64,000 nt of DNA from Virgibacillus salarius. Its GTDB lineage: Bacteria; Bacillota; Bacilli; Bacillales; Amphibacillaceae. The stretch spans positions 1-64,000 of the forward strand of contig NZ_BAAACY010000170.1 of the NCBI RefSeq assembly GCF_039521925.1, read 5' to 3'. This document shows positions 8,772 through 18,130 of this stretch, in pieces (position 1 is the first letter of the stretch; every line of letters begins with the position of its first letter). The notes under the pieces are model-generated. The model was not told the origin of the DNA. It worked only from the letters and a program-made list of their open reading frames with translations, and searched no databases. Made by a program: the position numbers and the translations under genes.

Positions 8772-10014
8772 GTTCTGGATTATCCTTGGACACACATATA
8801 TGACTCGAATAAAAACAAAGTCATTTATTATTACCACCTTACTTTCGTTACTATTAATTATTGGCCTGGTGAATATTCAGTCCATTATAGACATGTTCTC
8901 TAATGATAAAGCAGATCAGATAGTCGTTATCGATGATTCCAATGAACTTTTTGAACCGTTGAATGAGCTTGTAGAACAATCGAATGAAAAAGTTGAACTA
9001 ACTTCCTATAATGGAACGGTAGAAGAAGCAAAGCAGGCAGTACAGAATGAGGAATATAAGGCATTTATAAATTTATCGATCAATAAAAAGCAATTACCCG
9101 AAGCGACCTATTATGCAAATAATGTATCGGAAACAGGAAATCAGCTGTTTATAGAGCAACAACTCCAGCAATTGAAGGTATCCTATGCGACGGAACAAGC
9201 AGAGATTGATGCAGCTACATTAGCGGAGATTAATGCCCCGGTATCCTTTCAAACAGTTGCACTAGATAAAACGGCAAAGACAGATGAAGAGTTAAATCAA
9301 GCACGGGGAATTGTTTATGTGATGATGTTCGTATTATATATGGCAGTCATCATGTATGGAAACATGATAGCTACTGACGTAGCGACAGAGAAATCGTCAA
9401 GGGTGATGGAAATTTTAATCTCAAGTGCGTCACCAGTCACTCATATGTTTGCTAAAATTATTGGAATCGCATTGTTGGGATTGACTCAAATTGGTTTACT
9501 GCTCGTAGTCGGTTATACACAAATTCGTTCAAAGCAAGATGAGCTTACGGAGGGAGTCTTCACGTATTTTGGAATTGGTGACATGTCTATATCTATTTAC
9601 GTGTATGCCATTGTATTTTTTATCTTAGGGTATTTACTCTATGGAACCCTTGCAGCTATGCTTGGTTCATTGGTGAGTAGGATTGAAGATGCACAGCAGT
9701 TAATTATGCCGATGACTTTTTTAATCATGATTGCTTTCTTTATCGCAATCTATGGATTAAGTATGCCAGAGTCGAGTTTAGTACAAATTACATCGTTCAT
9801 ACCATTTTTCTCACCTATAATTATGTTTTTAAGAGTTGGAATGCTTGATATACCTGTTTGGGAGGTAGCTTTATCTATCGGTATACTTGTAGCCACGATA
9901 GTATTATTAGCATTACTAGGTGCAAAAGTTTATAAAGGCGGAGTGCTGATGTACGGTCGATCCAGCTCTTTAAAAGATTTTAAAAAGGCAATCGCGCTAT
10001 CAAAAAAAGAATAA
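8764..10014 (+). CDS. yhaP: ABC-2 type permease YhaP
   Basis: A 416-residue membrane partner of YhaQ. One transmembrane helix near residues 15-40 is followed by an extracytoplasmic domain of about 140 residues, then roughly five more helices from residue 180 onward. This is the NatB/YhaP layout (ABC2_membrane_3). The ATG at 8764 lies inside the end of yhaQ; an in-frame GTG three codons upstream is possible. Probable role: export of sodium or a small toxic compound. A strong terminator follows at 10046. Confidence 0.88.
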   Translation: MNKFWIILGHTYMTRIKTKSFIITTLLSLLLIIGLVNIQSIIDMFSNDKADQIVVIDDSNELFEPLNELVEQSNEKVELTSYNGTVEEAKQAVQNEEYKAFINLSINKKQLPEATYYANNVSETGNQLFIEQQLQQLKVSYATEQAEIDAATLAEINAPVSFQTVALDKTAKTDEELNQARGIVYVMMFVLYMAVIMYGNMIATDVATEKSSRVMEILISSASPVTHMFAKIIGIALLGLTQIGLLLVVGYTQIRSKQDELTEGVFTYFGIGDMSISIYVYAIVFFILGYLLYGTLAAMLGSLVSRIEDAQQLIMPMTFLIMIAFFIAIYGLSMPESSLVQITSFIPFFSPIIMFLRVGMLDIPVWEVALSIGILVATIVLLALLGAKVYKGGVLMYGRSSSLKDFKKAIALSKKE

Positions 10015-10045
10015 ATGTTAATCGTTTGCCTATTGATAGACCTTT

Positions 10046-10083
10046 ACTTGTAGAAAACCTTTACGTTTTCTACAAGTTTTTTT
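10046..10083 (+). terminator. Intrinsic terminator of yhaQP
   Basis: ACTTGTAGAAAAC pairs with GTTTTCTACAAGT, followed by seven or more T residues. Confidence 0.9.
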
Positions 10084-10084
10084 A

Positions 10085-10288
10085 TAGTCCAGGAAATTAT
10101 AAAATTAGCCCATGTGGATAAATATGGGCCTGTTGAGCCGCGTCCAGCTCCGGCGCCCAGAAACGAGGTAACTTCACGAATCGCCCTGACGATAAGTCAT
10201 CATCGGCTCGCAAGCACACCGTGCTCCTTAATCTCCGTTGACTCGCTTCAGTTGCTACGTTGCTAACAGGGCGGTTACGCTTTTGTTC
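10085..10288 (+). repeat. Dispersed repeat family A, copy 1
   Basis: About 200 bases shared with 18281-18460, 19721-19900 and 45228-45415. The core reads GTCCAGCTCCGGCGCCCAGA, then an ACTTCACGAATCGCCCT block, a CATCGGCTCGCAAGC block and a CCGTTGACTCGCTTCAGTTG block. The CGCCCT and AGGGCG segments can pair, so the transcript could fold. No ORF is evident. The copy starts immediately behind the yhaP terminator T run. Confidence 0.8.
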
Positions 10289-10296
10289 ATGTTAGA

Positions 10297-10323
10297 AAAC
10301 CCCTGGCTATGCCGGGGGTTCAT
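10297..10323. repeat. GC-rich hairpin resembling an IS200/IS605-type end
   Basis: AACCCC-TGGC-tat-GCC-GGGGGTT forms a compact imperfect hairpin (10297-10323). Such subterminal hairpins are typical of IS200/IS605 ends and REP-like sequences. No intact transposase adjoins it. On the minus strand a 37-codon open tail ending at 10341 lies just beyond it, but it is preceded by a stop and I do not recognise it. Origin from a decayed element is a guess. Confidence 0.3.
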
Positions 10324-10439
10324 ACGCTCGTTATTCATTAAGACGGTAAGCTAACAAATCGTTTGCCATCTTGAAAAGCTTTGTAAGCAGCAGAAATTGC
10401 TTGATTATACGGACAGCTATCTTTTTGTATGTAATTAAT

Positions 10440-10453
10440 CGAACGTGCATTCT
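10440..10453 (+). promoter_or_regulatory. LexA/DinR-like box before yhaO
   Basis: CGAACGTGCATTCT matches 12 of 14 positions of the B. subtilis SOS box CGAACRNRYGTTYC. It lies about 45 bases before the yhaO start. The yhaONM genes are reported as DNA-damage inducible in B. subtilis, which supports the call. Confidence 0.45.
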
Positions 10454-10495
10454 ATTCGGTTGTTTGCTAAAATGAAGAAAGATGGAGGAATTTAT

Positions 10496-11722
10496 ATGTC
10501 AAAGCAATTATCGTTTATTCATGCTGCTGACTTGCATTTGGATAGTCCGTTTAAAGGATTAGCAAATACACCTGACCCTATATTTAAAGAGGTGAGGGAG
10601 AGTACATTTGTAGCATTAGATAACTTAGTACAAGCCGCTATTAATCAACGTGTTGATTTCGTGTTAATCGTTGGAGATTTGTTTGATAATGAAAAACAAA
10701 GTTTAAAAGCTCAAATACGATTAAAGAAAGCATTTGAAAAATTACAGAATCATGAAATTTATGTTTACATGTCTTATGGAAATCATGATTACATAAATGG
10801 GAATAAACATCCTGTAGCCTATCCCGATAATGTATATATATTTTCAAAGGAAGAGGTTCAACCTTTTCCGTACCAACGAAATGGAGAGGTATTAGCTTTG
10901 ATTTACGGTTTTAGTTATGAGAATCGTGCTGTAGTAGCAAATAAAGTGAATGAATTTCAAATAACCGATACTTCAGTTCCATTTCATATCGCAATGCTAC
11001 ATGGAAGTGTTCAAAGTAATACAGAACATGATAGGTATGCGCCATTTCAAGTACAAGAACTATCTGAAAGGCACTTCGATTATTGGGCGCTTGGTCATAT
11101 CCATAAACGACAAATTTTAAAAGAAACTCCTGCAATAGTCTATCCTGGAAATATCCAAGGCAGAAATCGAAAAGAAACAGGGATGAAAGGTTGTTATCAT
11201 GTTGTATTAAATGAAGGAACGACTGATCTGGCTTTCATTCCACTGCAAGCCATTCAAATTAATCCACTTGTTGTTAATGTATCCCCATGTAATTCCGTAC
11301 ATGAAGTGGAATCGGTATTAATGGAGCATGTAAATAATCTTACCTATTCAACACCACAATTAATTGATTTAACTTTAATAAGTACGGATCAACGAATAAC
11401 TAAATGGCAACAGGATGGTAGGATGGAAGAAATGATGGAGTTAATAAATGAGGCAACGATACAATCATCGGTTTGGAGTTATATTTTTCGATATAGCGTG
11501 AGTAAAAAGGTAGCTAGCTTTGATCGAGAATTATACAAGGGAGATCATTTCATTAGTGAATTACTCTATGAAATTGACAATCAATCCATTCAACCGTTTA
11601 TTGCCGAAATATATCAACAGAAACGTGCTCGTAAATTTGTGGAACGATTAACAATAGAAGAAGAGATGGCATTGAAAACAGCTGTTAAAGAATTACTTAT
11701 TTATGAGCTATTAAAGGAATGA
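10496..11722 (+). CDS. yhaO: SbcD/Mre11-like metallophosphoesterase YhaO
   Basis: A 408-residue DNA repair exonuclease-type phosphoesterase. All calcineurin-like motifs are present in order: HAADLHLDSP near residue 9, GDLFDNE near 57, YGNHDY near 88, HGSV near 170 and HIHKR near 205. The C-terminal 150 residues would form the capping and ATPase-docking part. It is followed at once by the SbcC-like ATPase YhaN, so the two probably form an SbcCD-like DNA end-processing complex. The ATG at 10496 follows GGAGG; the upstream in-frame GTG at 10445 overlaps a LexA-like box. Confidence 0.9.
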   Translation: MSKQLSFIHAADLHLDSPFKGLANTPDPIFKEVRESTFVALDNLVQAAINQRVDFVLIVGDLFDNEKQSLKAQIRLKKAFEKLQNHEIYVYMSYGNHDYINGNKHPVAYPDNVYIFSKEEVQPFPYQRNGEVLALIYGFSYENRAVVANKVNEFQITDTSVPFHIAMLHGSVQSNTEHDRYAPFQVQELSERHFDYWALGHIHKRQILKETPAIVYPGNIQGRNRKETGMKGCYHVVLNEGTTDLAFIPLQAIQINPLVVNVSPCNSVHEVESVLMEHVNNLTYSTPQLIDLTLISTDQRITKWQQDGRMEEMMELINEATIQSSVWSYIFRYSVSKKVASFDRELYKGDHFISELLYEIDNQSIQPFIAEIYQQKRARKFVERLTIEEEMALKTAVKELLIYELLKE

Positions 11723-11731
11723 GGGAAGAGC

Positions 11732-14674
11732 GTGAAATTTGAACAAGCTACCATATTTGGCTTTGGTAAATGGGTAGACGATACGATCGATTTTTCAAAC
11801 CAACAGGTAACGTATATTTATGGAGAAAACGAATCAGGCAAATCAACCTTACATACTTTCATTCTTTTTATGCTTTTTGGTTTACCACCTAAGCAACGAG
11901 AGTTTTATCGACCAAAAACGAGTGGGAAAATGGGGGGAAGACTTACCGTTGTTGATAAGGGAGTACGATTTACTATTGAGCGATTTCATGAAGTACGAAA
12001 TGGTGCTGCTGTTTGTTACACTGCTGATGGCAATGAAGAAGAGGAGCAATGGTTAAAAGAACGTTTAAAAGGAATGAATTATGCTATCTACCAATCAATC
12101 TTTTCATTTTCTGCAAATGATTTAGCTACTATAACAACGATGAAAGAAGATGATCTGGGGGATGTTATTTTAGGCATTGGTATGACGGGCTCTACGAATT
12201 TGTATACCGTTGAGAAGCAATTGGATTCTAAAATAGGTGAGTTATATAAACCATACGGCAAAAAACCAGCGATTAACCAGCAATTAAGTAATTTACAGCA
12301 AATGCAAGAACGTTTAGATAAATGGAAAAAATCGGAAGGTTCCTATCGAAATAAGAAATTAGAAGCTCAGCAAATAGAAAAGGAACTACAGGCGCTTCGA
12401 ATTGATTTAGAACAAGAAACGGCAAAGCGAATTAAGTTGGAAAAGAAGCATCATGCTTGGCCAATTATTCAGGAATATCAAGCAGTTATGGAACGGTTAC
12501 AACACTTACCTGAAGTGTTAGCTTTTCCGGAGAGTGGCAGAGAGAGATTGGAAAAGCAAAAAGAGTTGTTACTACCACTTAAAAGTGAAAATGCAGTTTC
12601 ACATGAAAATATACGTCGGTTATCCGAAACGATTCATTCATTAGAGGAGAGAAAAGTAAACGAAGTTATTATACAGGAAGCAAAGGATTTATTAGCGGAT
12701 AAAGCTTCTTATGAAGCGTACCAACAAGAAAATAACAGACTGCAGGTTGCATTACAAAAGCAACAGCTACATATTGAAAAAACGTTAGAAAATCTAAACA
12801 TTTCTTTAAATGAAGAAGACTTACAAAACACTCATCTATCCTTTCACACAGAAAAGCATTGGAAGCATATAAAAAACGACTTGGATAAGCTTGATCTTGA
12901 AAAAGAGCAATTAGATATAGAACGTAACCAACTTAACAAACAGCGAACGATCTTATGGAATCAAATAGATACTGGAAGAGAAAATCTTTATCCAGAGAGA
13001 ACAATCGATGAATGGCAACATCAGTTGAAATCTGTTAAGCATTCGGAAATGCTACAGCAAATAAACCATGTTCAAAACCAACGAAGTAAAGACTGGCAGT
13101 ATAAGAAATTAATGAAAGAAAGAAAAGCAAAATACATTGTGTTAGCAGCAATTTCAGCAGCTTTGATTTGTTTACTGGTCGCAATAACAATAGAACGAAA
13201 TTTATTCTTGGTAATTGCTATGTTTGTGTTGATGACAGGTGTAGGTCAATGGTTTTGGCAAAAAAAATCAATAGCTGAAATTGATCATATGCTACATTCA
13301 GAAAAACCGCAGCCAAGTAATAACGTCACGGAGAAGGAATGTTTAGAATTAGAAAGTAAGCTTGAACAGCAACAGCAGTTAAAGAATGAGATTCGGTCAT
13401 TACAAGAGCAGCTAAAAACAACCGAAATATCCTTATTACAATGGGAAGAAAAACAGTTCCAGCATATGGAAAGATATCAACGGATCGAAAATCAAATGAA
13501 GGAACAACACGAACAATATCCCTTTTTACAGGAGATTAATCCGACTTACTGGCCGGAATTTTTCCATGAACTAAAAAATAGTATTAGAATGTCGAAGCAA
13601 TTGCAGGAATATAGAGACAGAATTACGGAAAATCAAGAAGCATTAGAAAAAATGTCAGATAGAATATCAATGTTTTTATCAAAAGTAAATCGGGATGGGA
13701 AAGGTAAACCCATTAAACAGCAGTATGATTGGATTATGCATATCGTTGAGGAAAACGATGAAACGATAAAGCAACTAGACTTTAATCAGCAACTACTTCA
13801 GGAGACAATGGAAAATCAATATAATCTGAATGAAAAAATGAAAACCTATGAACAAGAAATGGCAAAGTTATTTACAATTGCCGAGGTTAATTCAGAGGAG
13901 GATTTCTATAAGAAGGCCAAAATAGTAGACGAAAAACGTACCTTAACTAATAGCAGAGCAAAGCTGGAAAGTCAACTCTCTGCCTTGTTTAAGGCTACTA
14001 CTTGGCAGCATTATACGCAAGAGGACATGGATGCAGATTCCTTACGAATGGAGTTAGAGCAAACAAAAGAACGCATAAGCAATTTAGAAGAAGCTCTAGA
14101 AAAAGGCAGACAGACTTTGGCAGATCGTAATGCCATGATAACCTCAATAGAAATGTCTGAAGAATATTCAGATTCCATACATCTTATAGAGCAAGATAAG
14201 GAAAAACTAAACCAGTTAGTAAAAAAATGGGCTGTTATGAAAACGGCCAAAGAATTACTACTCAGAACGAAGCGGTCTTACCGCGATAAATATTTGAGCG
14301 AAATTATCGAGGAAACGTCATTATTTTTTGCAGAATTGACCGGAAATCGATATCAAAAAGTATATCCTCCATCACAGGATGTTCCGTTTAAGGTAGAGAG
14401 AAATGATGGCACGCGCTTTACGATAAAGGAGTTATCACAGGGAACGATTGATCAGTTATATGTTTCCTTGCGATTAGCGATTAGTAGTAGTATGAGTGAA
14501 AGGCATGCACTACCGTTTATGATAGATGATGCATTTGTCCATTTTGATTCTATTCGTACGCAACGTATAATAAACATTTTAAATCGTATTGCTAAACAGC
14601 AGCAAGTCCTTGTTTTTACATGTAAAAAAGAAATGGTTGAAGCTTCAGAAAATAAAAGTTATATACATCTATGA
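11732..14674 (+). CDS. yhaN: SbcC-like ATPase with coiled coil and membrane hairpin, YhaN
   Basis: A 980-residue AAA_27-type protein. The N-terminal ATPase half has Walker A GENESGKST near residue 31; the C-terminal half has LSQGTIDQLYVSLRLA (signature) and a FMIDDAFVHFD Walker B. Long glutamine-rich coiled coils lie between. Two adjacent transmembrane helices near residues 470-510 interrupt the coil where SbcC and Rad50 carry a zinc hook, suggesting membrane attachment; B. subtilis YhaN also has a membrane segment. A GTG start follows GAGGGAAGAG, 9 bases after the yhaO stop. Likely DNA end processing with YhaO. Confidence 0.9.
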   Translation: MKFEQATIFGFGKWVDDTIDFSNQQVTYIYGENESGKSTLHTFILFMLFGLPPKQREFYRPKTSGKMGGRLTVVDKGVRFTIERFHEVRNGAAVCYTADGNEEEEQWLKERLKGMNYAIYQSIFSFSANDLATITTMKEDDLGDVILGIGMTGSTNLYTVEKQLDSKIGELYKPYGKKPAINQQLSNLQQMQERLDKWKKSEGSYRNKKLEAQQIEKELQALRIDLEQETAKRIKLEKKHHAWPIIQEYQAVMERLQHLPEVLAFPESGRERLEKQKELLLPLKSENAVSHENIRRLSETIHSLEERKVNEVIIQEAKDLLADKASYEAYQQENNRLQVALQKQQLHIEKTLENLNISLNEEDLQNTHLSFHTEKHWKHIKNDLDKLDLEKEQLDIERNQLNKQRTILWNQIDTGRENLYPERTIDEWQHQLKSVKHSEMLQQINHVQNQRSKDWQYKKLMKERKAKYIVLAAISAALICLLVAITIERNLFLVIAMFVLMTGVGQWFWQKKSIAEIDHMLHSEKPQPSNNVTEKECLELESKLEQQQQLKNEIRSLQEQLKTTEISLLQWEEKQFQHMERYQRIENQMKEQHEQYPFLQEINPTYWPEFFHELKNSIRMSKQLQEYRDRITENQEALEKMSDRISMFLSKVNRDGKGKPIKQQYDWIMHIVEENDETIKQLDFNQQLLQETMENQYNLNEKMKTYEQEMAKLFTIAEVNSEEDFYKKAKIVDEKRTLTNSRAKLESQLSALFKATTWQHYTQEDMDADSLRMELEQTKERISNLEEALEKGRQTLADRNAMITSIEMSEEYSDSIHLIEQDKEKLNQLVKKWAVMKTAKELLLRTKRSYRDKYLSEIIEETSLFFAELTGNRYQKVYPPSQDVPFKVERNDGTRFTIKELSQGTIDQLYVSLRLAISSSMSERHALPFMIDDAFVHFDSIRTQRIINILNRIAKQQQVLVFTCKKEMVEASENKSYIHL

Positions 14675-14751
14675 AATTCTGTTCGCATTAATTAACAAAT
14701 AATGATAAACTATTTGCAGATTATATATATATGCAGGTGGAGGGACATCCA

Positions 14752-15297
14752 TTGCCAGAGGAAAATGTATCAAAAGATTGGGAATTATATGATGAGACAA
14801 TAGAAAAATTCATTCAAGTCATTGCTAAAAATATGAATTTATATGGTATCACATCTTCTGTTGGAAGATTATACGGTGTTTTATATTTTGCAGATCAACC
14901 GATGACGTTGGACGATATGCGCGATGCCTTAGAAATGAGTAAAACAAGTATGTCTACAGGTGTTCGATCATTATCTGATATGAAGATGGTTGAATCAACA
15001 TTTAAGAAAGGCATACGAAAGGATTTGTATCAATCAGAAGAAGATTGGTATAAATCATTTACTTCATTATTTGGTAACCGTTGGCGCCATCATACAGAGA
15101 CAAACATCGAGGAAGCCGATGAAGCTATTGCGGAATTGGAAAAGATTTATGAAGAGACAGATGATGAAAACCTAAAAAATAAAATAAGTAAAGATATTGA
15201 ACGTCTACGATATGCACAGAATTATTATGAATGGTTAATGAAGTTTATTCAGGTAATTGAATCCGGAAAGATCTTCGACTATATTCCAAAACATTAA
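14752..15297 (+). CDS. GbsR/MarR-type transcriptional regulator
   Basis: A 181-residue winged-helix protein of the GbsR group, the length of B. subtilis GbsR. The recognition region contains DALEMSKTSMSTGVRSLSD (about residues 57-75), the hallmark of GbsR/OpcR proteins that control choline and glycine betaine genes. A TTG start at 14752 is preferred because GGAGG lies 8 bases upstream; the ATG at 14731 has no ribosome-binding site. It sits between yhaN and yhaM, which are neighbours in B. subtilis, so it is an insertion relative to that order. Its targets cannot be read here; no gbsAB genes adjoin it. Confidence 0.85.
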   Translation: MPEENVSKDWELYDETIEKFIQVIAKNMNLYGITSSVGRLYGVLYFADQPMTLDDMRDALEMSKTSMSTGVRSLSDMKMVESTFKKGIRKDLYQSEEDWYKSFTSLFGNRWRHHTETNIEEADEAIAELEKIYEETDDENLKNKISKDIERLRYAQNYYEWLMKFIQVIESGKIFDYIPKH

Positions 15298-15305
15298 TGG
15301 ACAAC

Positions 15306-15357
15306 GGAGATTGACAGATAAATGGGCTTTGGCTATTTAATGTCAGTCTCTTTTTGT
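15306..15357 (+). terminator. Terminator after the GbsR-type gene
   Basis: GAGATTGACA pairs with TGTCAGTCTC around an ATAAA/TTTAAT inner helix, followed by five T residues. It separates the regulator gene from yhaM. Confidence 0.75.
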
Positions 15358-15402
15358 TTAGATAATCTAGAACAGGCACGAATATCTAAGGGGGAGAATC
15401 AA

Positions 15403-16359
15403 ATGAATAGTGACCTTAAAAAAGGAATTGGCCAAGTCACCATTGGCGATTCCTATGATGGATTTCTACTTATAAGAGAAGCTACAAAAGGATTAACAAG
15501 TAATGGAAAACCTTTTTTGACACTTATACTAAGCGACGCAACGGGAGAGATTGAAGCAAAGCTTTGGGATAGTACAAAAGAAGATGAAGCCACCTTCATT
15601 GCTGAACAAATAGTGAAAGTCTCAGGAGAAGTGAATCAATTTCGCGGAAAAGCACAGTTGAAAATTTTGTCATTACGTCCTGCACAGCCTACAGACGGTG
15701 TACATGTTTCTGACTTTATAGAAAAAGCACCTATTGAAAAAGATAGATTAATAGAGAAGTTAACAGAAGCTATATTTGAAATGCAAAACCCTACGTTACA
15801 ACGAATAGTTCGGGCTTTTATAAAGAAGTATCAGGAAGCATTACTCATCTATCCAGCAGCTGCTAAAAATCATCATGACTATGCATCAGGCTTAGCCCAC
15901 CACATTGTGAGTATGCTGGCAATTGCGAAAGAAATGCATAAATTATATCCAGAATTGAATAAGGATTTACTGTATGCGGGAATTATCCTCCATGATATTG
16001 GTAAGGTCAAAGAATTGTCTGGTGTTGTGACAACGACATATACGCTCGAAGGTAAATTACTTGGACATATTCCCATGATGGTAGAGGAAATTGGAATGAT
16101 AGCAAAAGAAATGCAGATTGAGGGAGAGGAGGTTGTGATCTTACAGCATCTCGTATTAAGTCATCACGGAAAACCAGAATGGGGGAGTCCAAAGCCACCA
16201 TTAGTTCGTGAAGCTGAAATATTGCATCTTATTGATTTATTTGATGCTAAAATGAATATGCTTAATCGGGCACTTGATAAAGTGAATCCAGGGGAATTTA
16301 CGGAACGGCTATTTGCTATGGACAATCGTTCATTCTATAAGCCGTTATTTGAAGAATAA
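15403..16359 (+). CDS. yhaM: 3'-5' exoribonuclease YhaM
   Basis: A 318-residue nuclease (B. subtilis YhaM is similar in length) that removes 3' ends of RNA, and DNA in vitro. An N-terminal OB fold (residues about 15-95) is followed by an HD domain with HHDYASGLAHH near residue 157 and LHDIGK near residue 195, the metal-binding motifs. The ATG at 15403 follows AAGGGGGAG; a longer in-frame ORF from 15322 overlaps the preceding terminator hairpin and is rejected. Its location after yhaON is conserved. Confidence 0.95.
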   Translation: MNSDLKKGIGQVTIGDSYDGFLLIREATKGLTSNGKPFLTLILSDATGEIEAKLWDSTKEDEATFIAEQIVKVSGEVNQFRGKAQLKILSLRPAQPTDGVHVSDFIEKAPIEKDRLIEKLTEAIFEMQNPTLQRIVRAFIKKYQEALLIYPAAAKNHHDYASGLAHHIVSMLAIAKEMHKLYPELNKDLLYAGIILHDIGKVKELSGVVTTTYTLEGKLLGHIPMMVEEIGMIAKEMQIEGEEVVILQHLVLSHHGKPEWGSPKPPLVREAEILHLIDLFDAKMNMLNRALDKVNPGEFTERLFAMDNRSFYKPLFEE

Positions 16360-16437
16360 ACAGAAATGAAGTTACGGGCATTTTTTTCATGTTCTTTTCA
16401 TATATATTTTGTAGAGAAGATGGACAAGGAGGCCTAA

Positions 16438-16641
16438 ATGATGATACTAGGAGTGCCTTGGTGGGTATTCGTAATGATCATATTTATTTTTCTAAGCGGT
16501 TTTATGGCATTTCGAGCAATGCATGCCGAGAAAAAATTGGAGCACCAATTTATTGAAAAAGAGGGAAAGGTGTATATGGATCGTTTACGGGCAGAAAGGG
16601 AAAGGAAGCAAAGGCAGGAGCAAGAAAAAGAAACATCTTAA
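16438..16641 (+). CDS. yhaL: Sporulation protein YhaL
   Basis: A 67-residue bitopic membrane protein. One hydrophobic helix (residues 4-25) is followed by a highly charged Lys/Arg/Glu-rich cytoplasmic helix. Size, topology and position between yhaM and prsA match B. subtilis YhaL, which has been linked to sporulation. AAGGAGG precedes the ATG; the second codon is also ATG and could serve. Confidence 0.82.
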   Translation: MMILGVPWWVFVMIIFIFLSGFMAFRAMHAEKKLEHQFIEKEGKVYMDRLRAERERKQRQEQEKETS

Positions 16642-16686
16642 TTAAGGGCTTCTGTTTAACAGAGAAATCTTGACATATGGTATGCA

Positions 16687-16720
16687 AAAGGACTAGTCCA
16701 CGAATTGTGACTAGTCCTTT
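16687..16720. terminator. Bidirectional terminator between yhaL and prsA
   Basis: AAAGGACTAGTC pairs with GACTAGTCCTTT around an 10-base loop between convergent genes. T-rich ends are only moderate. Confidence 0.75.
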
Positions 16721-16732
16721 AAAGTTTGAAAG

Positions 16733-17629
16733 TTATCCTTTAGCTTCGGTATCCTCTTTAGATTCCTTTGCTTCTTCCTTTTCGAACATATCCTTATATT
16801 TATCAATCTTCACTTCAATGTCTGCATCTTTAAGAATATTATCAATTTTCTCTTGCGCTTTTGTTGCATCCATTTTTTGTGATAATAGTTCACGACGTAA
16901 ATCTTCTTTTACATCTTCATATTTCCCAATATTTTCTTCTTTATCACGAATATCATTTACTTTAATGATATGGTAACCATGTTGGGTTTTAACTGGATCA
17001 CTTACTTCGCCCTTTTTCATGCTATAAGCAGCATCCTCAAATTCGGGTACCATTTGACCTGATGAGAAGTAACCAAGGTCACCACCCTGTTCGGCGCTCC
17101 CAGTATCAGTAGAATATTCTTTAGCTAACTTTGCAAAGTCACCACCGTCATCAACTTTCTTTTTGACTTCTTTTGCTGTTTTTTCATCTTCTACTAAGAT
17201 ATGCTGTGCTTTAATTTCAGTGTTTTTTCGTTCATAAAGATCTTTTAGTTCTTCTTCTTTAATGTCTACATCTTCTGAGACAGCAGCTTCTTGAAGTAGA
17301 CTGATTTTGATGACACTACGTAATGCGTCTTCACTGCCAAATTGCTGTTGTACGGCAGCGTCAAACTGATCACCAAGCTGGTCTTTCATTTTCTTGATTT
17401 CTTCATCTACTTTGTCATCGGATACATCGTACTTATCTTCAAGTACTTCGATAGTTACCATTTCTTGAAGAATCTTTTCACCATAACGATCTTTTAATTC
17501 TTGGTAAAATTCTTCCTTTGTCACATCTCCTGCGTTAGTTTTCACGACCGCTTCATCGTCACCTGAGCTACATGCTGCAAGTGTGAATAATCCTGCAGTC
17601 AATGTGACAGCAATTGCTGTTTTCTTCAT
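16733..17629 (-). CDS. prsA: Foldase lipoprotein PrsA
   Basis: A 298-residue lipoprotein of the outer membrane face that helps exported proteins fold. The signal peptide ends in the lipobox LAAC (Cys20). A parvulin-type PpiC prolyl isomerase domain spans about residues 137-228, starting with IKAQHILV and containing GGDLGYFSSGQMVPEFEDAA. Flanking N- and C-terminal helices form the foldase cradle, and the C-terminus is highly charged. The TAGGAGTG ribosome-binding site precedes the ATG. Position matches B. subtilis prsA. Confidence 0.96.
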   Translation of the reverse strand: MKKTAIAVTLTAGLFTLAACSSGDDEAVVKTNAGDVTKEEFYQELKDRYGEKILQEMVTIEVLEDKYDVSDDKVDEEIKKMKDQLGDQFDAAVQQQFGSEDALRSVIKISLLQEAAVSEDVDIKEEELKDLYERKNTEIKAQHILVEDEKTAKEVKKKVDDGGDFAKLAKEYSTDTGSAEQGGDLGYFSSGQMVPEFEDAAYSMKKGEVSDPVKTQHGYHIIKVNDIRDKEENIGKYEDVKEDLRRELLSQKMDATKAQEKIDNILKDADIEVKIDKYKDMFEKEEAKESKEDTEAKG

Positions 17630-17732
17630 ACATGAACACTCCTAATCTGCTTGTACAATAATCTCCCCTAACAATAAATATAACATATTAGGATATAAAA
17701 AATACAGCCTTATATGAAACAGTAGGGTGTGC

Positions 17733-17918
17733 TTATACCATTACATTCATTACTCGTACGTAGGAACACACAAGTAAGACGGTTACCATAATGTTTATAA
17801 CTCGAAACATTTTTCCTTGCTTTAAGGTCTCCATTTCCATTTTTAGACAAAATTGATGCGTTAATGAATTAAAAATAAGTAATATAATAAATCCATATAA
17901 GAGAAAGATAATATTCAT
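17733..17918 (-). CDS. Small membrane protein of unknown function
   Basis: A 61-residue protein with two predicted transmembrane helices (about residues 3-21 and 42-60) joined by a polar loop. AAGGGGG is placed 7 bases before the ATG, which supports real translation. I do not recognise a family. It lies upstream of prsA on the same strand, with about 100 bases between them. Confidence 0.55.
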   Translation of the reverse strand: MNIIFLLYGFIILLIFNSLTHQFCLKMEMETLKQGKMFRVINIMVTVLLVCSYVRVMNVMV

Positions 17919-18130
17919 CGTAGGACCCCCTTGTCGTACTTAACAAACAACTTGTTTTTCTCCTCTATAATTACATTCTACAATATCCTATTCATTACTG
18001 TATCAAAAGATTAACATTCTGAACAGAGAAGAATATTCTAAGTTTCAAGAAAAAAGGAAAGAGGATGGGACAAATTACTATAAATATGTATAATCGTTTT
18101 ATTAATATAGGTATCATCGCCATATCCTGA

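Noticed and set aside
11732..14674. Anti-phage defence ATPase with nuclease partner
   Set aside because: yhaO and yhaN lie in conserved chromosomal order and match the housekeeping YhaON pair; no other defence genes adjoin them.
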